This document shows, in pieces, positions 52,926 through 63,486 of a stretch of 64,000 nucleotides of DNA. Made by a program: the position numbers and the translations under genes. This stretch comes from Prionace glauca (taxonomy: Eukaryota > Chordata > Chondrichthyes > Carcharhiniformes > Carcharhinidae): positions 41,296,103 to 41,360,102 of the forward strand of contig CM075760.1 in NCBI GenBank assembly GCA_037974335.1, given 5' to 3'. Numbering within the stretch: the first letter of the stretch is position 1; each line of letters opens with the position of its first letter. The notes under the pieces are model-generated. The model had not been told where the DNA came from and did no database searches. It worked only from the letters and a program-made list of their open reading frames with translations.

Positions 52926-53590
52926 GGGAAAGCAGATTTTATGAAATTGGGCACACGATATGGAAGCAGAGTGAAGTTACACTCAGAGCCTCTCCATTAA
53001 AAATCACAAAGTAACAGACACAGATTAGCAGGCAAGAGCATGCTTTTAGAATGCAAATGAGGGCGAGCACACAAGGGAAGCTGGACAGGATGGTACCTAC
53101 AGGAACTAAATTTAATAAAACACATCCAACACCCCATCAAAATCAGCACTTCTAAAACAGTCAAACAACCCATGGAGACACCTAAAATTAGCATAGTAAA
53201 GGAAACTCCCTGGCCCCTCAAAATTCTTTTGAGATCAATGACACACCTTCTGGTTCAAGCCTCAGACATTCTAGACCATTAATAAACAATCAGACAAAAA
53301 CGATTAACACACACTTAAAACAATTGCCCCAGCACTCGAAAACATTGAAACAGGATGGCTGAAGTCAAATACTGTAAATAAAGTATTAGCATTTGAATCG
53401 CATACTATACCGAAGATCGGGTATAACTGTAGCCCGAGACGGTGGGTGTTTAGTATGCTTTCGGGACAGTCCGATTGTATGTCCTGACTGCACCTCCGTC
53501 GATGGAAAATAAAATAAAGCTGTGCCGTTATTGAACTACACCCTGAGGCCGTAATGGTCGTTTCACCCACTCGCACTAACACCACTGTGC
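52926..53590. mobile_element. Possible solo LTR (fossil)
   Basis: A segment with LTR-like layout: an AATAAA-type signal near 53,513 followed by a short GTGCCGTTATTG...GCACTAACA end. Absent from the facing arm. Family unclear; the call is tentative. Confidence 0.3.
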
Positions 53591-54102
53591 TACTATGATG
53601 CTCCATGGTTGGTACAAAATGGGATACATTTTGGAAAGAGTTTTCGGGGGCCCTCAAAATTGACCCTCACCAACTCTAGGTAAATAGCTACCTTGTGGGG
53701 GATTTGGAGTGTGAGAAGGCTGTGGGGGTAACTCTGACAGAAAATTCGGACTGGAGTCCTGAAGACAGTAATCTGTCACCTTTCAGATAGCTACTGACAA
53801 GCCCTGCAGCAGAGCTGCTACCAAACAGTGCTGGTTTCACCCTTTCCCCTGGACACTACCAGCAGTTGGCAGAGAGAGATCCTCATGCCTCGACAGTTCA
53901 GAATCTCTCTAATATTTACAAATGACTACACCCTGTAGGGGAGACCACAGCATTGTGACCATTGTTCGCACAACACTGGAAGAAATAGTAATCTCACACT
54001 CGAATGACACAGAGGGTTTGCTTTTAAAGCATCAGGGTTCAGTGTGTCGCTACCTTTCATAGTGCCCAGTGTATTATTTTTGCTGCCCCACTATGACCTC
54101 CT
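53591..54102. other. No gene seen
   Basis: Spacer of the inverted duplication. No receptor first exon could be found here on the - strand. Confidence 0.5.
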
Positions 54103-54325
54103 GGACACGAGATGGACCTCCACCTGTGGAATAAAGACAAAAATATTAATCTTACAGCCTGCCTTTCCGGTGTCTCCCGAGGTTTAACCCTATTTAATAG
54201 ACCCTACCATATCCCTCCATTCTCGTTTCACTCATGTGCCTATCTAACTGCATCTTAAACGAGTCCAACGTTCCTGCCTCCACCACCCTACTCGCTAGCG
54301 CGTTCCAGACCCCCACAACTCATGT
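54103..54325 (-). mobile_element. Composite LINE, copy 3 (ORF2 end and spacer only)
   Basis: Nearly identical to 36,965-37,165 (TATTCCACAGGTGGAGG reverse, GGAAAGGCAGGCTGTAAGA). The SINE-like part is missing: homology stops at GTCCATCTCGTGTCC. Confidence 0.85.
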
Positions 54326-54643
54326 CTGCCTCTCCATTATTTCCAACTTCCAATACTTCCCTGAACCTCAACACCCCATCTAGGCTGTAAATTCTCTTCT
54401 TTGCGTGTAAAAAGTGTTGGATTGAACAGGGTGAGGTGAAGCTGTTTGTTTAGTGACTGTAATTGATGTGAGTCTCCATGGATCTGATTAGTGTGCCTGG
54501 AGGGATTTCCCCCTTCGAATAATAAGGGATTCCGTTCAATGTGTTGTCCCATTGAGTCAGCGGGAGCGACAACTCCAACACTAACAGCGATCAGCGGCTG
54601 TGGAGACAGAGGGAGGGAGAGGAGAGATCAGAATCTGGGAGCA

Positions 54644-54835
54644 ATGGCCCAGAATGTTCCAACAGTGGATCAGAATCTGGGGACAATGACCCAGAGTATT
54701 CCAACAATTGATCAGAATCTGGGAACAATGACCCAGAGTGTTCCAACAATTGGTCAGAATCTGGGAACAATGACCCAGAGTGTTCCAACAATTGATCGGA
54801 ATCTGGGAACAATGGATTGGAAGTTTCCATCCATG
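54644..54835 (+). repeat. 42-bp tandem repeat, in frame with receptor C exon 1
   Basis: Units start near 54,671, 54,713, 54,755 and 54,797, each encoding the 14-residue pattern QNLGTMTQSVPTID with small changes, preceded by a partial unit (MAQNVPTVD). As 42 is divisible by three, the frame stays open on both strands. The frame runs on to the receptor exon without a stop. Confidence 0.85.
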
Positions 54836-54886
54836 CCCGAGGGAATACACTATTGGATTTATTTGTTAACCTTAGATAATTGGAGG

Positions 54887-54971
54887 ATGCCATTCGGTGT
54901 TCGGATTGAAAGTCTACTGAAGGCGATTCAGTACGTTTACTATCCCATGTTGGCGATTATTGGAGTACCGG
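54887..54971 (+). CDS. GPR139-like receptor C, exon 1
   Basis: From ATG at 54,887: MPFGVRIESLLKAIQYVYYP, then MLAIIGVP and donor G|GTAAGT. Joined to exon 2 (TG AAC ATA) the codon GTG gives GVP-VNIITIV, the family TM1 junction. Upstream in-frame ATGs at 54,644 (before the 14-residue repeats) and at 54,818 (MDWKFPSMPEG) could give a longer extracellular end. The short start fits the family length best; the total is then 330 residues. Confidence 0.82.
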
Positions 54972-55489
54972 GTAAGTCCCTGTTTGGAATTGTAACAGTC
55001 CGACTGCCACTGGAATCGGAGCAGGCAGGGGTCAGAGCATGGGAAGGTCTGTTGAACACAGGTAGGATTTTGCAGTTTTCGGAAAAGTGAGGCTGTAAAG
55101 TTCTGTCCCCAGTTCCTAATTCTAGAAAGGCTGTTTAACTGTATTGATTTCCTTGTCATTTACTGTACTGGGTTTGCTGCTCTTGTTGTTTCTGTTGAAT
55201 CCCTATATCCAGTTATTAATTCTTTCAGCCGCTGACAATTGTCTCAGGGCCTATGGGCTAGGGTGTCTTCTGTGTGTTGTGACTATCCATAGACATGTGA
55301 CCTAACACTAATCCTTTGTGAGAAAAATATAAAGCAGAATGGTTTTTTACCATCTACATGTAACGCCAGCTCACTGCCAATTGCCCACCCAGTCACCACG
55401 CTGCAGAATGCATTTTATTGATCATGTTTGCACAGCAGAATCTCAAGAGAAAACATGTTTCGTATTGAAATTCATTCATCAATGTCACA
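54972..55489. other. Receptor C intron, first part
   Basis: No further exon or repeat was recognised in this part of the 2.0-kb intron. Confidence 0.55.
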
Positions 55490-55770
55490 AGTATGCAAAC
55501 ATTAACACTGCAATGAAGTTGCTGTAAAAATCCCCGAGTTGCCACGCTCCGGCACCTGTTCAGGTACACTGAGGGAGTATTTAGCACGGCCAATACATCA
55601 AACCATCACAACTTTCAGATTTTTGGGGGAAACCGGAGCACCTGGAGGAAACCCACGCAGACACAGTGAGAACGAGTAGACTCTGCACACTCAGTAGCCA
55701 AGCCTGAAATTGAACCAGGGAGCCTAGTGCTATGAGGCAACAACACTATCCCCTGCACCACCACAAACTT
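55490..55770 (-). mobile_element. tRNA-derived SINE, second 3'-tail type
   Basis: CAAGTATGCAAACATTAACACTG, GGAGCACCTGGAGGAAACCC and a degraded reverse B box near 55,712. It lies in the receptor C intron, antisense. Confidence 0.8.
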
Positions 55771-55941
55771 TCCTGGAGTCACAGAAACACTAACATACAT
55801 GTATTAATAGAAACATTTACTGATAGAAGCAATCAGATTTAGACACTTACTCCCACTCTCACACAAATTCAGAAGCCAAAATTGTTGTAAGCCTCCGGAA
55901 TAACACACACTTAGGAGCACTCATCAGGTACTCTGGTGCTC

Positions 55942-56057
55942 ACACACACACACACAGACACACACAGACACACACACACACAGACACACACACACACACA
56001 GACACACACAGACACACACACACACACAGACACACACACACACACACACACACAGAC
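55942..56057. repeat. (CA)n microsatellite with periodic GACA
   Basis: CACACA runs broken by CAGACACA at intervals. Confidence 0.95.
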
Positions 56058-56700
56058 ACATGCATAGGAATAATGGTGTTAATGGCTGAGCTGTCGTTGA
56101 TAAACATGAGTCGGCGTTACAGGGTTGACTGTAATGTCAGAGAGATGGGATTTTGGACCTGTTGTGGATGTAGTGAACTGTAGTGGATCCAGGAAATCTG
56201 GGAAGCCGGAACTGATTCATGCCATGACTAACCTTTTTATGCATTTCATAATATTGGATGTCGGAGTCACAGGATGAGAGTCATTAGGCAGCTTGCTTGG
56301 TTTTTCATTTGCTACTGGCCTTTGTTTTAGTTTTTACCTGGTGCATATATTGACAACATTCCTGCCATGAGAGGACTCATGGAGATGTAAATCTAATAGA
56401 GATTCTGTGCTTCAGGGCATCAGGATCTCCCTCTGCCAATTGTTGTATTGTCCAGAGGAAAGGGTCAAACCAACACTGTTTGGTACCAGCTCTGTTGCGG
56501 GAGTTGTCAGTGAGCTGTCTGAGAGACAACAGATTACCACCTACAGGACTCCACTCCGCATCTTCTGTTAGGGTTTACTGCCTCATCCTTCTTACCCTCC
56601 AAATCCTTCACAGGCAGAGGGGATATTTACCTGTAGCTGAGTGAGGGATAACGTTGAGAACTCCCTGGAAAGCTCTTTCCCAAATGTTAACTTTGTGTCA
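56058..56700. other. Receptor C intron, no gene seen
   Basis: Unique-looking DNA between the microsatellite and the shared SINE. Confidence 0.5.
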
Positions 56701-56704
56701 CTAC

Positions 56705-56880
56705 CAAGGAGCAGTACGGTGGCAGAGTGGTTAGTACTGCTGACTCACAGCATCAGAAACCTGGGTTCAGTTCCATTTTTGGGTCATTGTCTGTGTTGAG
56801 TTTGTACATTCTCTCTGTGTCTGTACAGGTTTACTCCAGATGCTCTACTTTCCCCTCACACTCCGAAAGACGTACTGGCT
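56705..56880 (+). mobile_element. HE1-like SINE shared by both arms
   Basis: GGTGGCAGAGTGGTTAGTAC, ACTCACAGCATCAGAAACC, GGTTCAGTTCC (B box) and CTTTCCCCTCACACTCCG. It ends about 120 bp before receptor exon 2. Confidence 0.85.
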
Positions 56881-56998
56881 TAAAAAATGTATTCCAATTG
56901 TTGTGATAATGTACTTTAAAAAAAAACATCGTAAGTCTAAATGGCAATTCCTTCCATTGAATCATATCTAATTTTATTCTGTATTTCCTTCCTGACAG

Positions 56999-57906
56999 TG
57001 AACATAATCACAATTGTGACACTGAGGAGCAGAAACTGTGGTCTGTCCAAATGTGTCACTCATTACCTGGTTGCCATGTCAGTGGGGGATCTGCTGGTCA
57101 TTATCCTCGACCTGATAATGAGACACATTCCCATTGTTTATGAGGAACACTTATATTTCCTATACTCGTTCCCCGTGTGTAATATCCACGCTGTCCTGCT
57201 TTATGCTGCCACTGACTGTTCTGTCTGGTTCACCGTCACTTTCACCTTTGATCGATTTGTGGCCATTTGCTGTCCCAAGCTGAGAAGTAAATATTGCACT
57301 GAGAAATCGGCGGCTGTGGTTCTGGGAACAGTGACAGTGCTGAGCTGTTTAAAGAACATTATCTGGTATTTTATGTTATTAAATACATATGGGCTGCGGA
57401 ACCTCCCCTGGTTTTGTGACTTCACATTAATTGTTATGCACTCTCTGGTCTGGGGAACAATTGAGTTCCTCCATTACATTCTAAACCCGTGTGCCCCATT
57501 CGTCCTGATTCTGCTGCTGAATGCTCTCACCGTCAGACACATTTTAGTGAGCAGCAGAGCCCGCAGGAGACTCCGGGCTCACCGCAGCGGTGAGAATCCA
57601 AAAGACCCAGAGTTGGAGAGTCGAAGGAAATCCATCATTTTCCTATTTGTTATCTCAGCCAATTTCATTATCTTATGGTCAATATTCATGGTTTATTCAG
57701 CATGGAATCGCATGTATGATTTGGGGTTTAAAATTATATTAGAATTTTATGTTATGGAATTGGGCTTCATGCTACAACTCACAAGTTGCTGTACAAATAC
57801 CGCTATTTACGCTGTGACACAAACTCAGTTCAGGCAGCAGCTAAAAAATGTACTGAAATATCCCCTTACTGCAATTTTCCACTCAATACAGCCTGAGAGG
57901 AAATGA
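56999..57906 (+). CDS. GPR139-like receptor C, exon 2
   Basis: Acceptor TTTCCTTCCTGACAG at 56,984-56,998. The protein has NIITIVTLRSRNCGLSKC, VAMSVGDLLVIILDLIM (TM2), Cys in PVCNIHAVLL, DRFVAICCPKLRSKYC (DRY-type motif), Cys in PWFCDF (ECL2), VLILLLNALTVRHIL (TM5), SRARRRLRAH (ICL3), IIFLFVISANFIILW (TM6), TNTAIYAVTQTQF (TM7) and ends QPERK. Open throughout. The in-frame ATG at 56,941 lies before the acceptor and is intron. It is the sister of receptor B and more distant from receptor A. Confidence 0.93.
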
Positions 57907-57954
57907 CAACAACAAGACCTCTGAATCTTCCTATTGGGCATTCAAACTGTAAAT

Positions 57955-58690
57955 CACCAAACAGCCTCACAGAGATAGAAAGACTGACAGATAGATAGAG
58001 AGGACAATGTTAGCAACTGTGAGATTATTAGACAGAGAGTGGCAAAGAGAGGGAAAGGCACGAAGACTTGGAGAGCAAAGAATTTCAAAGAGTTTCTAAC
58101 AGGTACAGGAAACAATGAGATAGAAGAGAGACAAAGACAGAGTCTCACAGAATGTGAAAGACAGAAATAGTGAGGAAAATGGCGAGAGAGATAAACAGGG
58201 AATGAGAAAGACAGAAATAATGAGGAAAATGGCGAGAGAGATATACAGGGAATGAGAAAGGGAGATAGAGGAAGACAGATTGGAGTTTGTAATACGAGAG
58301 GGAGAGGGAGACAAGGGGGTGGGGGAACGGGAGGCAAAAAGTGATGCAGAAGGAAATAGCCAGAGACAGATAGAAACAGAGATATCGAGACACAGAGTAG
58401 GAGTGAATGGGAAAGAGTGGGACTGAAAAAGCACAATGGACAAAGCAAGAGCAAAAGTCAGAGTGAGGTGGGTGGGGGGTGGGGCAGAGAGACAAATAAA
58501 TTAAAGAGGGACAGGGAGTGGGAGTAGGAGAGTGACACTGAGGCAGGAGAGACAGAGGGAGAGTGGGGGAGAAGCGGAGAGACAGCAAAAGACAGAGTGA
58601 AACATCGAGAGAGACAGAGGCACAGAGAGACATAGAGAAAGAATGATAGAGAGAGAGCCACAAGAAACATAGAAAAAGGTAGAGAGATAT
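57955..58690. repeat. Purine-rich GAGA tract
   Basis: Long runs of GAGAGA, GACAGA and GGGAG on +; the mirror of the CTCT tract at 51,150-51,560 in the other arm but about twice as long. It includes a 49-bp direct duplication near 58,160-58,260 (GAGGAAAATGGCGAGAGAGAT twice). Open frames on - are Leu/Ser/Phe-rich artefacts. Confidence 0.88.
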
Positions 58691-59034
58691 ATCTAAGGAC
58701 TTCAACGGTAACCATCAGGTGGAGCTTTGGAATATGAGCTCCCTGATTGAGGCAGTTAATGCTGTCCAATCCGGGAGCCCGGCAGACATGCATAGTATGG
58801 TGTGTCTGGGTTACCGGAATTCAGGATGTGTACACTCAGGTGTGGATGTGATGGACTGTAGGTTTTATCACTTGAGTATTAATGCAACAACTCAGCTAAT
58901 GTTCTGGGCACATGGATTCCGATCACGTCACCGCAGATGGTGGAACTTAAGTAAATATATCTGGAGTTTAGAATTCATTAGTGACCATAAAAACATTGTC
59001 CATTTTCAGAAAGACCCATCTGGTTTATCAATGT

Positions 59035-59222
59035 CATGATGTGGATATGCTGGCGCTGGACTGGGGTAGACACAGTAAAAAGTCTGACAACACCAGGTTT
59101 AAGTCCAATCGATTTATGTGATAGTAAATTCACTAGCTTTCGAGGTTACCCTCTTCGTCAGGCGAATGTTCGTCACCAGAACTCTCCATTCACCTGACGA
59201 AGAGGGTAACCTCGAAAGCTCG
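59035..59222. mobile_element. Penelope-like terminal hairpin
   Basis: GGTAGACACAGTAAAAAGTCTG, then an inverted pair AGCTTTCGAGGTTACCCTCT / AGAGGGTAACCTCGAAAGCT around a short loop with ACCAGAACTCTCCATTC. Same family as 43,509. Confidence 0.8.
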
Positions 59223-60585
59223 TGAAACTTTGCATTGCAACAAATTGAACAGAATTTGACACGTTAGGACAGTGCCCATATTCCCCATCATCCAAAGGTC
59301 TGGCAGAAAGTGCGGCCCAAACAGTAAAAAGAGGTTCAAAAAACTATCCCACGGCCTCCTTTGACACCAAACTATCCAGATTGCTCTTCAATTACAGGAC
59401 AACATCCCCCCAATCACCACTCCCCTCCCCTCTTCAACAAATGGAATAGCACAAGCAGAGTTCCTCATGATCACTCTTCCCACAGTTAAGTCTGATCCTC
59501 CGAGGGTGGGAGCTAACACCCAGAGCCGTTTCCATCAACTGGGACAGCCTGTTAAAGGCAGTTGTTAGGCTGTTAGTTAAGAATCATGGCAATGGATACG
59601 CTGGTTATGAGACACGTTCAGGTCAGGAACAGGGCCAGATTCCTATCAAGTCCGCTTGGGAGATACCATCCTATGGGAATGTTTCAAACATTTACAAACC
59701 GTGAAACACCAAGACATGCAGGGAAAATCAATTCCCGGCACACCCGGAACTTTGGAAAGAATTCCAGATACTCCGGCTCCTGCTCTCCATCTCCACCAGT
59801 GAGAAACTGGGAGTCTGAAATGGACAGGGCGGGTTTAGCCTCTCGGCCACATTGTCTCCCAATAAAGGGAACTTGGGCCACAACGCTCATGGTGGAAGAG
59901 GCGAGCTCCGGTCTGCTGAAACCCACTCACCTCCGAGGCTGAGCAGGAGGAACCAGACCCAGCAGTGAAATTTCAAAGAAAGGCTTCCAAGCCGGTCAGC
60001 CCTCGGCGGTTACTCAGACCGAGAGGGGGAGGGGTGTCATAACTTAAAATTGATTCATGAGTTGGGCATGACCAAGTATGAACTTCGGAATGAGGCCTGT
60101 GAAATCTGCCTATTGAGGGATCTCCACAGACTGTAAGTTGCAAAGAGTGAAACGCTGAGAGTTGGGGAAAGTGTGGGAGTTTAGGGAAGTGGGTGGAGAG
60201 GTGTTGCTGTGTCTTGTGTCCCTTACTACCCCGTCCATACTGCCATTTCCAGTTGGGTAGGTGTCTATCAGGTATTATAGCTCAGAAAGTGACTTGGAAC
60301 CAACAGAAGCAGCTGATTCGTGAGTACGTTCTTGGAAGGAAAACTGAGGAAATTTTCTGATTCGCTCCTACTGATGTCATAACTTCAGGAAGGATTCCTC
60401 CTGTTGTTCATGTTCTAGGTACGAATCCGCTCACTGCAGCTGATGGAATTTGAATTAAATAAAAATTGTCTGGAAATAAAAATCTACTGATGACCATAAA
60501 ACCATATTTGATTGTCGAAAGGACCAATTTCTTTCACTGATGTCCTTTAGGGAAGGAAATCTACCAGGGAGAGGGGAATAAAGCA
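59223..60585. other. No gene seen
   Basis: Unique-looking DNA. An open frame at 59,586-59,942 (118 codons) has no family likeness and no splice signals that I trust. Confidence 0.5.
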
Positions 60586-60589
60586 AAGG

Positions 60590-63484
60590 TGAATCAGCTG
60601 AAGTGGAACAAGAGAACAGGGCCAGTAAGACTCAGAAAAAGAGCAGAAATAGTGTGGCTCCTAATTAAAGCGGGTCCGGCAGGCTGAAGGGCATTTGTTT
60701 CAATACAAAAAGTGTAACAGGTAAGGCTGATTTGGAGCTTGGATTCGTTCTTGGAACTGTGATGTTGCTGCTATTACAGAGACTTGGTTAAGGAAAGGAG
60801 AGGAATGACAGCTTAACGTACAAGGATGCCGATGATTCAAGCAGGATAGAAAATGATGTTACAGGGGAGGGACATTTTCAAGACTGGTAAGGAGAATATT
60901 GCAGCAGTACTGCAGGAGGACTGCACCCAATGTAGTTCGCATGGCTTATACAGCGAGGCAGTATGGGTAGAGTGCAGGAATAGGAAGAGTGTACTCACAA
61001 GATTCGGCATTTTCTATTGGCCTCCCAACAACTAGCGGGAGATTGAGAAAGAGATATGAACGAGAATTTGGCAAGATGCAAAAGTAACAGGGTTGTTGTG
61101 GTGGGAGAGTTAACTTCCTCAAAATTGACAGGGACTCATTTTTGCTGAGTGTGTGGATGGGGCAGAGTTTGTAAGGAGCATCCTGGAGGGCTTCCCAAAA
61201 CATTATAGAGATAGTCCAACTAGAGAAGCGGCTGAACTGGACCTGGAAATAGGGAATCAGCCTGGACAGGTGGTCGACATTTCAGTGGGGGAGTAGTTGG
61301 GGAACAGAGACACAACTCAGTGAGTGTTAAGGTACGGACAGAGAAAGGTAAGTGTAATACTCAAGTGAAGACATTAAACTCGGGGATGACTCATTATAAC
61401 AATATTAGGCAGAAACGGAAGAATGTAGATTGGGGCAAATCAACATCTGGCACGTGGGAGGCTTTCAAGTGCAAGTTGATAGGAATTCCGGACTGGCACA
61501 TTCCAATGAGAATGAAGGGTAGGTATCGCAAATTTCGGGAACATTGTAAAATGAGAGAAATTATGAGCCTCGTCAAAGTGGGAAAAAAAGTTTTTTTCTG
61601 TCCTAGGAAGACACAAAACAATTATGAAATACAAGGAAAGTAAAACGAAACTTAAGCAAAGACTAAAGAGGGCGAAAAGGGGTCACGAGAATTAATTTGC
61701 CGCAGGATGGAAGAAAATCCGAAGGCGTTTTACACATATATAAAGGGCAAATGTTTAGCCAGGGAAGGGGTTGGCACACCCGAGGACAGGTGAGGGATTC
61801 TATGCGCGGATCCAGGGAAATGACGAGGTATTGAATACTTCACGTCAGTATTCACTAAAGAGAAGTACTTAGTGCATGATGAGTCTGGGAAAGGATGCAC
61901 AAGTAGTTTGAGTCATGTTGAGATCAAAAAGGAGGAGATATTGGGGTTCTTGAGATATATTAAGGTAGATAAGTCCCCAGGGCCTAATGTGATATACCAC
62001 AGAATAATGCGAGAGGCCAGGAGGAAATTGCTGGGGTCTTGAGAGAAATCTTTGTATCATCACTGGCTATAGTGGAAGTATGAGGATTGGAGAATAGCCG
62101 ATTTTTGTTTAGGAAGAATGGCAACAATAATCCAGGTAAGCACAGGCTAGTGAGCCTTACGTCAGTGGTCAGGAAATTATTGAAGAAAATTCTTCGAGAC
62201 AGGATTTAATCCCTCTTTGAAATAAGTGGATGTATTAGTGAAAGGCAACAAGCTTTTTTGAAAACCAGATCGTGTCTGACTAACGTGATCAAGTTTATTT
62301 TTTGAGGAAGTGACGAAGATGATTGATGATGGTAGAGCAGTGGATATTGTCTACGTGGACACCAGTAAACCCTCTGACAAGGTCCCTCATGGCAGAGAGG
62401 TACAGAATTTGCAGTAAAATGAGATCAGAGGTGAGCTGTCTAGGTAGATGGAGAACTGGCTCAGTCATAGAAAACAGAATGTAGCTGTGCAAGTGTGCGT
62501 TTCTGAAGGGAGTGTTATGGCTCAGGGATCAGTTCTGGAACCTTTATTGTTTGTCATGGATATATAAATGATTAGAAGGAAATTGGGGAATCAGCTTGGA
62601 GATAATCGACACGTTGGGGGAAAGGTTGGAAAGCAGAGGATGGTGATTTCAGGTAAATAGTGACAGGGCAAAAAGAACTAATTGATTGAATGGACGAGTA
62701 ATTTGCATATTTAAATTTATTGCAGAGAAAAGTTACATGATCAGTTTTGTTCAACAGAATGTGGAGAAAAAAATGGAAATGATGAAAAGTGAATATAGAC
62801 GCCGAGGGACTTGAGTGAATATGTGTATAAATCATTCATGATGCAAGACAGGTTGAGACAGCTGCAAACAAAAAAAAAGTGAATAGTTTTTGTCTATTGG
62901 GGAAAAGAATACAGAAGCAAAGAAGTTGTGCTAAATTTGTAGAAAACACTTGGAAAATCGTCAACCAAAAATTCGGCCCAATTTTCGGCACCGAACTCAG
63001 GCAGAATGTAAAGTCAATAGGCTGGATGGAAAGGAAAACACGAGAATAAGTCCAGAGATCAGAAACTTCAGTGACGGAACTATTTTGGAGAAGTTCGGAC
63101 TAATTTCCTTGACAGGAAGTTGCTGATATGACTTTAACGAGGCATTCAAAATCCTGAGGGGTCTTGACAGAGTAGATAGAGAGGAACTGTTCAGTGGCAG
63201 AAGGATTTTGACACAGAGGGCGCGGGTTGAAGTAAATTGGTGGAAGAAACATGGAGACATCAGGAAATACATTGTCAGACAGTGAGTGATCCAGATCTGG
63301 AATGTGCTGTTTGAGAATGTGGTGCAGGCAGCGCCAATTAATGGGTTAAAAATGGGATTGGATAATTGTCTGAAAATGAACAAAATGCTAGACTGTGGGG
63401 TCCAGAGTGTTCTTGGATGAATTGCTCCTTTCGAGGACCAACACACACATGACGCTTCAAAATGGCCTTCTTCTCTGCTGTAAG
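60590..63484 (+). mobile_element. Old CR1-like LINE, long but broken
   Basis: Recognisable in order: endonuclease start (ATTACAGAGACTTGGTTAAGG for ITETWL), linker (GGAAAGGATGCACAAGTAG, AGATAAGTCCCCAGGGCC for DKSPGP), RT (GTGAGCCTTACGTCAGTGG; TCGTGTCTGACTAACGTGATC; GATATTGTCTACGTGGAC), and a tail ending near ATGGCCTTCTTCTCTGCTG. About 2.9 kb with many stops and small deletions. Confidence 0.8.
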
Positions 63485-63486
63485 CG

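Larger units (their letters stand above)
56700..59005 (+). repeat. Inverted duplication, right arm
   Basis: Partner of 50,850-52,925. From inside out: SINE, receptor exon 2, purine-rich tract, unique sequence with TCCCTGATTGAGGCAGTTAA, and the outer SINE piece. Confidence 0.88.

Noticed and set aside
56941-56998. ATG at 56,941 as the start of receptor C
   Set aside because: It lies before a strong acceptor, and the encoded peptide lacks the conserved YYP...GVP segment, which is supplied by exon 1 at 54,887.
57954-58793. Leu/Ser/Phe-rich frames of 111-186 codons on the - strand
   Set aside because: Translation of the GAGA tract; resembles membrane protein only by composition.
59586-59942. 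Open frame of 118 codons
   Set aside because: No recognisable motif, no repeat of it elsewhere and no splice or promoter context that supports it.
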